Position numbers and translations under genes: made by a program. Under the pieces are notes generated by a model. That model saw only the letters and a list, made by a program, of their open reading frames with translations. It did not search any database and was not told the origin of the DNA. Positions 1 through 7,917 of a stretch of DNA of 27,862 nucleotides are shown one piece after another. Numbering within the stretch: the first letter of the stretch is position 1; the number at the start of each line of letters is the position of its first letter. Source of the stretch: CALBZH01 sp964538515 (GTDB taxonomy: Bacteria; Desulfobacterota; Syntrophobacteria; Syntrophobacterales; Syntrophobacteraceae); the NCBI GenBank assembly GCA_964538515.1, contig CAZIEW010000073.1, positions 1 through 27,862 on the forward strand. Direction: 5' to 3'.

Positions 1-61
1 GTCCTTCCTGGAGATGACAATGGACACCGTCATGTTGGTCTCAATCCCCACTCGTTGATAT

Positions 62-916
62 CTACCACAGATTGGCGGCAACCGGGGAGGATGTCCGGTC
101 GTGGAGATGGATTGCACCGGTCTTGCACGCCGACCGGCAGATTCCGCAGCCGTAGCACCAATTGTGATCCACGGCGACCTTCTCGTTCGAGGCGCTGTAG
201 GTCAAGGCCCCGAACTGGCATTGGCGCATGCACTGCCGGCAGCCGTTGCACAGATCGCTGTCGACACGGGCAATGTATTCGGCCCGAAACATGACGGGGA
301 CCGCTTGGGTGATGGTCGAGCGCATCGCCGCGCAGTCCACGCGATCGCAGTTGCAGATTGCTCCGATGAAGGGGGTGTGAAACGTCCACACGGTATGGCA
401 AAGCCCTTCGAGCTCGTAGCTGCGGAACAAGGAAAGGGCTTCCTCCTTGGTCAGCATTTCGTATCGTTGGTCATTGACCCCTTCCGCGTAGTCCTTTTCA
501 AGGGCTTGGAAGATCTCAAGCAGCTTGCCTCCGTTGGGCTGCAGACTGAGCCCGTAGCAGTAGCGCATTTCCTTGCCCAGGGATGACTTTCTGCAGATGC
601 AGGCTACTCGAACGATGGAATTCGTGAATTCAAAGATCCGCTCGACGTCCTCGATCGGAACCACCTGACCGAAATGGATTCTTTTCATCTTCCGCGTGGT
701 CATGCGGCTGAACAGGCTTCGAATCAACCAGGGAGCGTTGCTCAGCCGATCGAAGCCTGCCTTCATCTTCCTGATCTCCTGCTCGAGCAGCCTCGGGTCC
801 GAAAAGCTCCGAAGGAATTGAGCGCGACGAACGTCGCTCAACAGGTCTTCGGAATAGTTCTTCGCCTGAAGATACCACTTCTCTCCCTCGCCGTGCTTGA
901 GGCAGAATTCGCACAT
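62..916 (-). CDS. 4Fe-4S dicluster ferredoxin-domain protein with upstream CxCR motif
   Basis: This is a 284-residue soluble protein with no signal peptide or membrane segment. The C-terminal ~60 residues hold two ferredoxin motifs, CNGCRQCMRQC and CYGCGICRSAC, which should bind two [4Fe-4S] clusters. The middle part has further cysteines in VACICRK, RYCYG and ICNCDRVDC, so a third metal site is possible. The same layout (CxCR motif, Glu-Ala-rich stretch, CNC/CC motif, double ferredoxin) occurs in the protein at 11566-12660, so the two look like divergent paralogues. The likely role is electron transfer; the partner is unknown. The start is supported by a GGGGGAG ribosome site about 3 nt upstream of the ATG. 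The gene lies 17 nt after the CHAT gene on the same strand, so the two are probably co-transcribed. Family membership is confident; specific function is not. Confidence 0.88.
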   Translation of the reverse strand: MCEFCLKHGEGEKWYLQAKNYSEDLLSDVRRAQFLRSFSDPRLLEQEIRKMKAGFDRLSNAPWLIRSLFSRMTTRKMKRIHFGQVVPIEDVERIFEFTNSIVRVACICRKSSLGKEMRYCYGLSLQPNGGKLLEIFQALEKDYAEGVNDQRYEMLTKEEALSLFRSYELEGLCHTVWTFHTPFIGAICNCDRVDCAAMRSTITQAVPVMFRAEYIARVDSDLCNGCRQCMRQCQFGALTYSASNEKVAVDHNWCYGCGICRSACKTGAIHLHDRTSSPVAANLW

Positions 917-933
917 CGTGTCTCCCCCGTTGG

Positions 934-3900
934 TTAAGTCGGTGCGAGCTGTTCCACGATCTCCCGCAGTGCCGTCGCCTGCGCCTGGATTCCCATAGCC
1001 GCATCGGCTTGCTCGGCGAGGGTCGCCAGAAACTCCAAATGCTCCATGACGGATCGAAACTGCCTGGGACTTGCCTCACGGCCCTTTGCCTGCCGGTAGC
1101 CCTCGATGATCGTCTGCTTTTGACTGTCGATGGTGCCTTCGGCCAGAGCGAGAATCAGATCGCAGTGGGGCTTGACGACGCTGTTCCAAAAGCTCGGATC
1201 CTCTCGGTCCTTTGCCTCGGCGTGTGCCCCGGCCCGTGCGCACCACTCCCGAATCTCAGCCAACTCAGGCCCCACGGACTGCCCGAGCCAGCCTTTCAGC
1301 ACTTCGGCAGTCAACCAGTTCAGAAGGGGACAGGTGTCCAGGCGGTTGCGCTTCTCGTCGCAACTCATCTCATGGGCTTCCTTATAGAATGCCGCCATCT
1401 TCGCCAATGCGTCCCGGCGCTCAGTCCCCTCCGTGATCCAGGCACGCCGTTTGTGGGCCCTCCCCAGGAGGCTCAATCGCTCCGCCGTCTTGCCAAAGCT
1501 TACCAGGACTTCGAGGTCGGAAATGGCCTTCCTGATCAGGTCATCCGGGCTTTCACCACCGGTCGCATCGACGCTTCCGCGTTTGAGCTCCACCGCCCAG
1601 CCTCCCGCGAAATTGGCGCGCTGTTCCAGAGCACGCATCGGGAATTCGGCCTTTTCCCGCACCATGGCTGCATCCAAGTGGTGGATGGCCTGCTGAAGCC
1701 TGCCAAGCTCCCCGTAGGCAAGTCCAAGGGCTGCCGCCGTCTCAGGGAGATCGAGCCACGCCGCATTCTTGTCTTTCACCGCCTGAACGATTGCTTCCAC
1801 CTCTTCGACCGAGCCTCCCCCCATGCGGACCTGATTCGCCAGGTTTTCGAGATCCATCACCACCTGGGCCGGGGAGAGATACTTCGGCCGAGGCTCGGCT
1901 CTCTTCGGGCCCTTCCGGGGGCGGAGCCGGAAGCCCGGGTCACCGTAACACTGGTACGCCCCCCAAGTGTTCGTGGCTCCGTGCCGGTCAAAGGTTTCCT
2001 CACGGGCCGCTCGCACAGCCTCCCCGAACTTGTCACTCGCCAGCAATTGGCGGTAAAAGGCCGTGGCAAAGGTCTCCGCAGCGGCGTCGTCGACCGCCCA
2101 ACCGGCCGCGACAACCGCCTTGACTCCCATCCGGATGAACTGGGCCGCAAGGTTGGCCGCCAGCCGGTGGTAGGCTCTGGAACGATCTGCGCCGTCCGCA
2201 GCGTCCACACTCCCACAGTGACAGCAGTTGATGAAGACCAACTCCGGCACGAAGCGCATTTGCTCGACGTCCCCCGGGGCGAGGTAGACCCCGTTTCCGA
2301 TAACCATCCCCGAGACCTTTTTCGGCTGCTGAGGAAGCGGCCGCTCGCACTCCTTGCAGACGGAGCCCGTTTCCATCACGGGCAGCTCTTCATCGTGCAC
2401 CCCGTGACCGGCCAGGTGCAGGATGCGGTAACCGTTGTCATGGAGACCGCCCATGATCTCCCTGGCTTCCGAGCGAATTCGACGGGTGACCACGAAGCCG
2501 TTTTGCCCCAGCAGATCGGCCACCGCGACGGCCTCCCTGCGCGCCCCTTCGAGGCTGGGGAACATCCGGGCGGCCTCCCCGGTGATGAGGGGGTCGCCCA
2601 CCACGAGCGCGGTGTCCTCGAGTGTGCTGACCGGCCGCTCGCGGAAGGTCTGAGTTTTGAACTGGCGCAGCATGCCGGAGGATACGGCCACCGGACGGTC
2701 TCCGATGCTCCACCGGTCTTCCAAGAGCTCCCAGGGATACCTCCCCGATACCTCGTCCACCACCAGGACCACATCGTATTGGCTCGGAGCCAGCTCCTTG
2801 ATCCGGTTTGGGATCAGCATTTCGAACAGGGCGTGCGTAATGGTGGAATCGCGCCGGGTGTCGGCGATGGTCTGCCGGATCAAATCTTCGGCCAGGTGCA
2901 GTTGCCCCGTCACCAAACTCTCTTCGGCCCGGGCGCGGTCGGTCAGCGCGATGAAGCGCAGCTCGTCCTTCTTCCGATCGTGGACGATCTCCAAGCGATG
3001 CCACCAGTCGGGAGGTTCATCGAACTGAACCCGCCGCCGTCCCCCTTCACCGGTCCTGAGCTCTCCATCCTCCCAGACGAAGAGGTCGGCGAGCGGGCCG
3101 TCCTGAAGCGCTCGCTCCAGCTCGGTCGCCGCCTGGATGGCAACATCCTGCCATAGCTCCATGAGCTCGATCGCATCGATGCGAACCTTCCCCGCCAAAT
3201 CCTGGTCGTGGAGCAGCCGGTTGGCAGCGCCCACCCCCTTCAGGATCGCTTCGATCGAATCGCGTGTCGTCATGCCGCCGGCACCCGTGCCAATGAGAAG
3301 GCTGGTGATCTTGGCAGAGCGCGGCACGCCGGGGAGCGACCCGAAGCGACCGTCCTGGCATTCGGCCACATAGATGGCGTATTGGAGGGCAGCCTGGGTA
3401 ACGGCACTTTGGAGGCCACCCGGGGACAGCTCACCAACACGCCCGAGTCCGATAACGATGGCTCCGGCGGGCTTTCCGCCGCGATCCGGATTGAGGACGG
3501 TTTCGCAGGTCCCCAGTCTGCCCGGGTAAAGCCCCAGCCGATGACGCTCCCGCAACCGGCCGCCGAGAGCCCTATCCAGGTAGTCTTCCGCGCTGACGAT
3601 GGTGTCACCTGCGTAATGGCCGACCACGACGGGATGCCGCGCGTAGCCGATGTCGCCGTGGGTGATGGAAACCGTGGCCTTGGGAAGACCGATCCCGGCC
3701 TTCCTCCTCCTACGGCCGCTGACACCTCCAAGGACACTTCCGGCCAGCTCCCGATCGTCTGGCAGCATCGGCGGCAATTCGGGGACAAGGATCGTCCGCT
3801 CCCCCAGTGCCGCGGCACGGATGCCCGCCGGCGGCACCGTGGCAAGACGCATCGTGGTACCATTTTGCAAAAGCTCCAGATAGGCCGGAAAGGCCTCCTC

Positions 3901-6531
3901 GTGGGCCGGCAAGTCGCCGTGCTGCACGTTCGGCAGGTACCAGGTTTTGACGTTTTGTGGGATCCCCGTGTCCCAGGGGACCTTGCCATCCCCTCGGGCG
4001 GTGGCCTCGAAGACCAGAGCTTTGTGCTCCTTGCCGGGATGCTCGGGGTCCGACTCCACTTTGACACACCAGGAAATGGGGGTCTGGCGGGCCTGGCCGG
4101 CCACGTAAAGGACACGGTCGGGCTCGAAGGGCGTCGACAGGATGGTCTCCCAGGTGCGTCGCGCGTCGATCAGCCTTTTTGCCCGGGGCAGCTCGACATC
4201 GTATTCGCGCATGGTGTCATCGCCGTCTTTCAGCGCGGTCCAATTCTCTTCGGAGAAGAACCGGTAGTCGTCCTCGATGGGAAGGAGCTCCAGCACACCG
4301 GGGAAATCGACAATGATCTCCAGCAGCTCCTTCCAGCTCCGTGTGAAGTCGAGCAGGGCGAGCTGCCGAAGCGTCGAGGAATAGCCCGTCAAGAGCCGGA
4401 TGATTTCGTAGGATCCCCCGTTAGGTGTCCCGAGCATGAGCAGACGCCCCCCCTCGTTGGCCGTCATGCGACGCCAGAGATCGGTCTTTTGAGCAATCAT
4501 CGCGCGGGCCACCAGCCCGCCCATGGAATGGGCCAGGATCCGCACCGGCTGTTTCGCCCCGCGTTGGTCGATCTCATCCAGCTTAGCGCTCACCAGGCTC
4601 GCCAGGGCCTTCCCCGCATCCAAGATCGAGCGGCGCCAGTCGTAAGGAAAGGGCACCACCTCGTGGGATTCCCGAAGGTAGTCCATGAGCGCGCCGTAGT
4701 AGTCTTCTAAAGGCTCCCTCGGCCTCACCTCCCGGTCGACCGCCAGCTTGCCGAATTTCCCGAGCATCAGATCCAGCTTATCGAGCCAGATCCGGTCACC
4801 GTCGACCTCCAGGGTGCTCCCCATGATGCCGGGAAGCACGAAGACCACCGGCAAGGGCCCTTTGGGAGGGCGGCGGAGGACAGCCCTGGCGGGCTCCTTT
4901 TCCGGGGCCACGGCGAGAGGCAGGAACCCGGCCTCGGCATTGTCGCTTCGCAGGAGACCCGCAGCGAGCATCCGCACGGTTTCGTCGTTTTTGAAATAGC
5001 TGAAGTGATTGACATCCTTCCCGCCATCCAGGTAGAAGCGACCGCCGCCGACCCGTTTCACCCCCCCGTACATGGCGCCGGTATTGACCACGACGTCGCA
5101 TTCGTCTTCAAAGAACTGGTCGAGCATGAGCTCCTTGAGGCGGCCGAAGAGCCCCCGTCCCTCCGTGTCGCCGGAGATGACCGACAAGTCGGCCCTCACC
5201 TGAAGGGTCGGAAGGTTGAGAATCCGAACGAGAGGCGAGCCGGGCATCATCGCTTCGAGACCCGGCAGCCGGCTGGGATCATCGTGCTCGGCGATCAGGG
5301 CGATGAGGAGCTGCAATGGAAACGTGTTGGGGAGAACCAGGTCGTTCAGGAGCTTCACCACGGAGAGCCAGCGGTCGAGCCTGCCCGATGCCAGCGTGGT
5401 TCCCCGCGCCGGGCACGCCACGCGGACGAAACGCTCCACCGTGACCTGTTTTCCCTCGAGGATCTCGATCAGCCTGGCGAAGCGCTCGGCCTGCATCCTG
5501 CGCGTATCATCCAGGCTACCGGACCTTCCCGTCCGGGAAGCCTGCTCGAAAAGCTCCCGAAGCTGCGCGCGCGACGGGGCATCGGCGCCGTTCTCCCGCT
5601 GGCCCAAGCAGAGGAGGTCTCCCACGAGCCCGCCGCGGGAATGGCTGACCAGGTGGAGCCTGGCCTTTGGCGGCAGCATCTCGGCCAATGCCAGCGCATT
5701 CTCGATGGGGCTTTCCGTCAGGGTTCGATGCTCCCAAGCAAAGGCAGCGACGTAACGGCGCTCAAGCTGGGCGCGGACCTCCGCACCGGCCCTGTTCTTC
5801 TCATCCCAGAGCCCTTTGAAGCTTCCCTCACAGCTCGACATCGTGCCGTGGAGGAAAACGAGGATCGGCCCATTGGTGGAGCAGTCAGGAACCTTGACCA
5901 TGGAGAAGCTGCCCCCCAAGTGCAGCTTATACAGCCCCAGATTCTTCTTGAGCTGATGGTCCTCCACGGCGCGCGCGACAGGATGGGCCAGCTTTTCTGC
6001 AACGAGGTCGATCGCGGCATCCTTGGCCTGACCTAACAGCCCATCCGCAGCCACCCCGCGGCTTTCAGGGGCCTCGCTTTGGACAACCACCTCCTGAGCA
6101 GCCGCCGCTCCACGCTCCCACTGATAAATCGTGATCCGCCGGATCCGCTGCGCGGCACCCCGGCCTCGCGTCGCCGCGCTCGGTCGGACGAAGGTCGGGG
6201 CGACATCCCAGACGTCCTCGTCCCCAGACGGCGCCGCACCCCGGACCCGTTGGGCGCCGAAGTCCCGGCAGAGCGAGCCGGGCCGCAGCCAAAGAGTGAT
6301 CCCGCCTTCCAGCTCCACCTCACACACTTGGCCGGCCTTACGATCTTCCCCATCCCGGGGCGGCTCTGCGAGCTCCACGATCACGGGCTTCGCGCCTTCG
6401 CGCGCGGAGGCGACTTCCACTACTTCCTGCACCCTGATGGCAAGGGGGACGGAAACGGACTCCCTCGCAAGCTCATCGGATTTAACACGGCTGTCCGTAG
6501 ATATGCCCGGGATTCTCAGTTTCGGCGCCAT
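934..6531 (-). CDS. Giant fusion protein: two alpha/beta-hydrolase domains, CHAT protease domain, helical repeat tail
   Basis: This is a 1865-residue cytoplasmic-looking protein with no signal peptide. Residues ~1-200 are unassigned. The first alpha/beta hydrolase (~215-530) has the oxyanion motif VFLHGTMSS, nucleophile Ser298 in SHSRGG and a VNHFSYF histidine near residue 508. The second (~560-890) resembles lecithin:cholesterol acyltransferase/lipases, with FVLPGIMGSTLEVDG, nucleophile Ser669 in AHSMGG, an Asp in DGKVPWD and a His in VQHGD. Residues ~950-1110 (around GAIVIGLGRVGEL) form a separate domain seen in some CHAT proteins. The CHAT caspase-like domain (~1215-1535) keeps the His of HLAGHG (His1376) and the Cys of INCCHCG (Cys1436/1437), and contains a small CKEC insertion. 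Residues ~1550-1865 look like TPR-type helical repeats. AGAGG lies 8 nt before the ATG. CHAT proteins are often proteases in stress or anti-phage systems; that role here is inference. Confidence 0.93.
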   Translation of the reverse strand: MAPKLRIPGISTDSRVKSDELARESVSVPLAIRVQEVVEVASAREGAKPVIVELAEPPRDGEDRKAGQVCEVELEGGITLWLRPGSLCRDFGAQRVRGAAPSGDEDVWDVAPTFVRPSAATRGRGAAQRIRRITIYQWERGAAAAQEVVVQSEAPESRGVAADGLLGQAKDAAIDLVAEKLAHPVARAVEDHQLKKNLGLYKLHLGGSFSMVKVPDCSTNGPILVFLHGTMSSCEGSFKGLWDEKNRAGAEVRAQLERRYVAAFAWEHRTLTESPIENALALAEMLPPKARLHLVSHSRGGLVGDLLCLGQRENGADAPSRAQLRELFEQASRTGRSGSLDDTRRMQAERFARLIEILEGKQVTVERFVRVACPARGTTLASGRLDRWLSVVKLLNDLVLPNTFPLQLLIALIAEHDDPSRLPGLEAMMPGSPLVRILNLPTLQVRADLSVISGDTEGRGLFGRLKELMLDQFFEDECDVVVNTGAMYGGVKRVGGGRFYLDGGKDVNHFSYFKNDETVRMLAAGLLRSDNAEAGFLPLAVAPEKEPARAVLRRPPKGPLPVVFVLPGIMGSTLEVDGDRIWLDKLDLMLGKFGKLAVDREVRPREPLEDYYGALMDYLRESHEVVPFPYDWRRSILDAGKALASLVSAKLDEIDQRGAKQPVRILAHSMGGLVARAMIAQKTDLWRRMTANEGGRLLMLGTPNGGSYEIIRLLTGYSSTLRQLALLDFTRSWKELLEIIVDFPGVLELLPIEDDYRFFSEENWTALKDGDDTMREYDVELPRAKRLIDARRTWETILSTPFEPDRVLYVAGQARQTPISWCVKVESDPEHPGKEHKALVFEATARGDGKVPWDTGIPQNVKTWYLPNVQHGDLPAHEEAFPAYLELLQNGTTMRLATVPPAGIRAAALGERTILVPELPPMLPDDRELAGSVLGGVSGRRRRKAGIGLPKATVSITHGDIGYARHPVVVGHYAGDTIVSAEDYLDRALGGRLRERHRLGLYPGRLGTCETVLNPDRGGKPAGAIVIGLGRVGELSPGGLQSAVTQAALQYAIYVAECQDGRFGSLPGVPRSAKITSLLIGTGAGGMTTRDSIEAILKGVGAANRLLHDQDLAGKVRIDAIELMELWQDVAIQAATELERALQDGPLADLFVWEDGELRTGEGGRRRVQFDEPPDWWHRLEIVHDRKKDELRFIALTDRARAEESLVTGQLHLAEDLIRQTIADTRRDSTITHALFEMLIPNRIKELAPSQYDVVLVVDEVSGRYPWELLEDRWSIGDRPVAVSSGMLRQFKTQTFRERPVSTLEDTALVVGDPLITGEAARMFPSLEGARREAVAVADLLGQNGFVVTRRIRSEAREIMGGLHDNGYRILHLAGHGVHDEELPVMETGSVCKECERPLPQQPKKVSGMVIGNGVYLAPGDVEQMRFVPELVFINCCHCGSVDAADGADRSRAYHRLAANLAAQFIRMGVKAVVAAGWAVDDAAAETFATAFYRQLLASDKFGEAVRAAREETFDRHGATNTWGAYQCYGDPGFRLRPRKGPKRAEPRPKYLSPAQVVMDLENLANQVRMGGGSVEEVEAIVQAVKDKNAAWLDLPETAAALGLAYGELGRLQQAIHHLDAAMVREKAEFPMRALEQRANFAGGWAVELKRGSVDATGGESPDDLIRKAISDLEVLVSFGKTAERLSLLGRAHKRRAWITEGTERRDALAKMAAFYKEAHEMSCDEKRNRLDTCPLLNWLTAEVLKGWLGQSVGPELAEIREWCARAGAHAEAKDREDPSFWNSVVKPHCDLILALAEGTIDSQKQTIIEGYRQAKGREASPRQFRSVMEHLEFLATLAEQADAAMGIQAQATALREIVEQLAPT

Positions 6532-6665
6532 GCTCGTTTCCTCTCTGATTCGTATCTCGGCAGGATGCCATTCAAGACCCTTATCGTCCCCGCCCAGCCA
6601 GGTACGACGTCAAGAATTCGTCCCAGCTCGACATTGAGAGCGCTTATTCGCTCATGATTGGTACT

Positions 6666-7198
6666 CTACCAGATTCCTGGGAAAAGTCTTTTTCGTATCT
6701 TCGCGAAATCGCAGTATCCCTTGATCTCGAAGAGCATCCGCTCCTCAATGAGAATCCGCAGGAGGATCGCGGTCACAAGGGCGAGCAGAAAGACACGCAG
6801 GGTCACGCTGTTCATGAAGTACAAAGCCACGCCGGCATGCGCGATGCTCCTTCCGGCGTAGGCCGGGTGCCTGGTGAAGCGGTAAGGACCTGAATCCACG
6901 ATCCGGTGTTGAGCCACCGCGCGGACTCGGTGCGAGGAGCGGAAGACCCCCAACGACTCAATGGCCCACAACCGGTAGGAAGCGCCAAAGATAAAGAGAA
7001 CGATCCCACAGAGATGGGCAAGGTTAGGCGCCCGCCAGGCAGAAGGCAGAGAGGATCGTTAGCGCCTGAGCAAACTCATAGACCTGGCAAGTTGCACGAT
7101 CCAGCGTCTTCTCACCCTCGGCGGTCGCATCCCTTTTGGCAAGCGGCGCCTCCACCAAGTAACCAGAGCACGTAAAGTGCGATCTGTGCTTTGACATC
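6666..7198 (-). pseudogene. Isoprenylcysteine carboxyl methyltransferase-family membrane protein, frameshifted
   Basis: The C-terminal part is clear: a membrane segment, then the SAM-binding signature IVDSGPYRFTRHPAYAG, a second hydrophobic segment, and the family ending with EE and RLFPGIW. The longest intact stretch begins only at a TTG (6971). Reading further upstream, family-like sequence continues but changes frame twice. In the C-terminal frame it runs back through WRAPNLAHLCGIVLFIFGAS to a TAA. The next piece (EKTLDRATCQVYEFAQALTI) lies in another frame that joins near 7030. An N-terminal membrane segment (VKAQIALYVLWLLGG) lies in the third frame, joining near 7135, with a TAG just before it. 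Both shifts would have to be sequencing errors for the gene to be intact. Members methylate small membrane or lipid substrates; the substrate here is unknown. Confidence 0.72.
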
Positions 7199-7320
7199 CG
7201 CCTACAGCTCGTTCAAAATGGAAGCGGCGTCTACTCAGAGCTTAAGCGGGGGTGGATCTATTCGCAGGTTGAGTGACCATTCCATACAGGATGAGCAAGG
7301 ATACGAAATACCGAGGTGGG

Positions 7321-7788
7321 TTAAGCGATGATCACGAAGACCAGCACCATCTCGTAGACGAGCAGGGCAACGTAGGCGAGCAGAACGCCGAGGAACAGGA
7401 ATTGTCCCGTGATTCTGCCCTTCAGCAGCCGGTAGTTCTTGTGGATGAGAAGCCACGTCAGACCCGAGGCAGTGAGCAGATATTTGGCTATCACAAAGGG
7501 AACGGGGCCAAACCGCAGGAAGAAATCCATCACCGGGTTGAGCTCTCGTGCCCCGGCGCTGATGAGCTTCATGGTGAAGAAGGCGTCGGCAAGGGAGAGC
7601 AAAAGCGTCACAAAGAAAGCAAAGGCAGCAGGGTATCCGTAGCGATCCACATAGTAGTGCACATCACGGTCGGCCCTCCTGCGTGCGTAGCTGCGCGACC
7701 CCGTCAGACTGCTCCACGAGAAGGGGGACGTAGGTCGTGCCCGTCTGTCTACACCCGAACGGCGTTCTGGAGTATAAGCTGTCTCCAT
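7321..7788 (-). CDS. DUF5658-type small integral membrane protein
   Basis: This is a 155-residue protein with a charged cytoplasmic N-terminus (including PERRSGVDRR and ARRRADRD) followed by three predicted membrane helices (about residues 52-75, 95-112 and 125-153). The stretch LADAFFTMKLISAGARELNPVM matches the DUF5658 signature of a D-x-x-x-T helix followed by G-A-x-E-L-N-P. Function is unknown. I place the start at the ATG at 7788 because GAGGAG sits 7 nt upstream; a TTG at 7803 would add five residues but has no ribosome site. The gene is divergent from the metallopeptidase at 7918, with 129 bp between them. Confidence 0.82.
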   Translation of the reverse strand: METAYTPERRSGVDRRARPTSPFSWSSLTGSRSYARRRADRDVHYYVDRYGYPAAFAFFVTLLLSLADAFFTMKLISAGARELNPVMDFFLRFGPVPFVIAKYLLTASGLTWLLIHKNYRLLKGRITGQFLFLGVLLAYVALLVYEMVLVFVIIA

Positions 7789-7917
7789 TCCAATGCTCCT
7801 CAATCTATGACCATAAAGCGATTCTAAGCATCAGGGCCGCTGTTGAGAACCCATATCCTATCTTCAAAGGATCCGCAATAGGATGAAATCAGCCTACCGC
7901 GGTAGAGACTTGGGGAG

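Noticed and set aside
1009..3156. Long open frame on the plus strand opposite the CHAT gene
   Set aside because: It is the mirror of the minus-strand gene, lacks recognisable motifs, and GC-rich codon use makes such antisense frames common.
3208..4710. Second long plus-strand frame inside the CHAT gene
   Set aside because: Antisense to the second hydrolase domain; no homology, no ribosome site.
6532..6665. Promoter TTGACG/GATAAG upstream of the CHAT gene
   Set aside because: The two boxes are about 22 bp apart, too far for a sigma-70 promoter.
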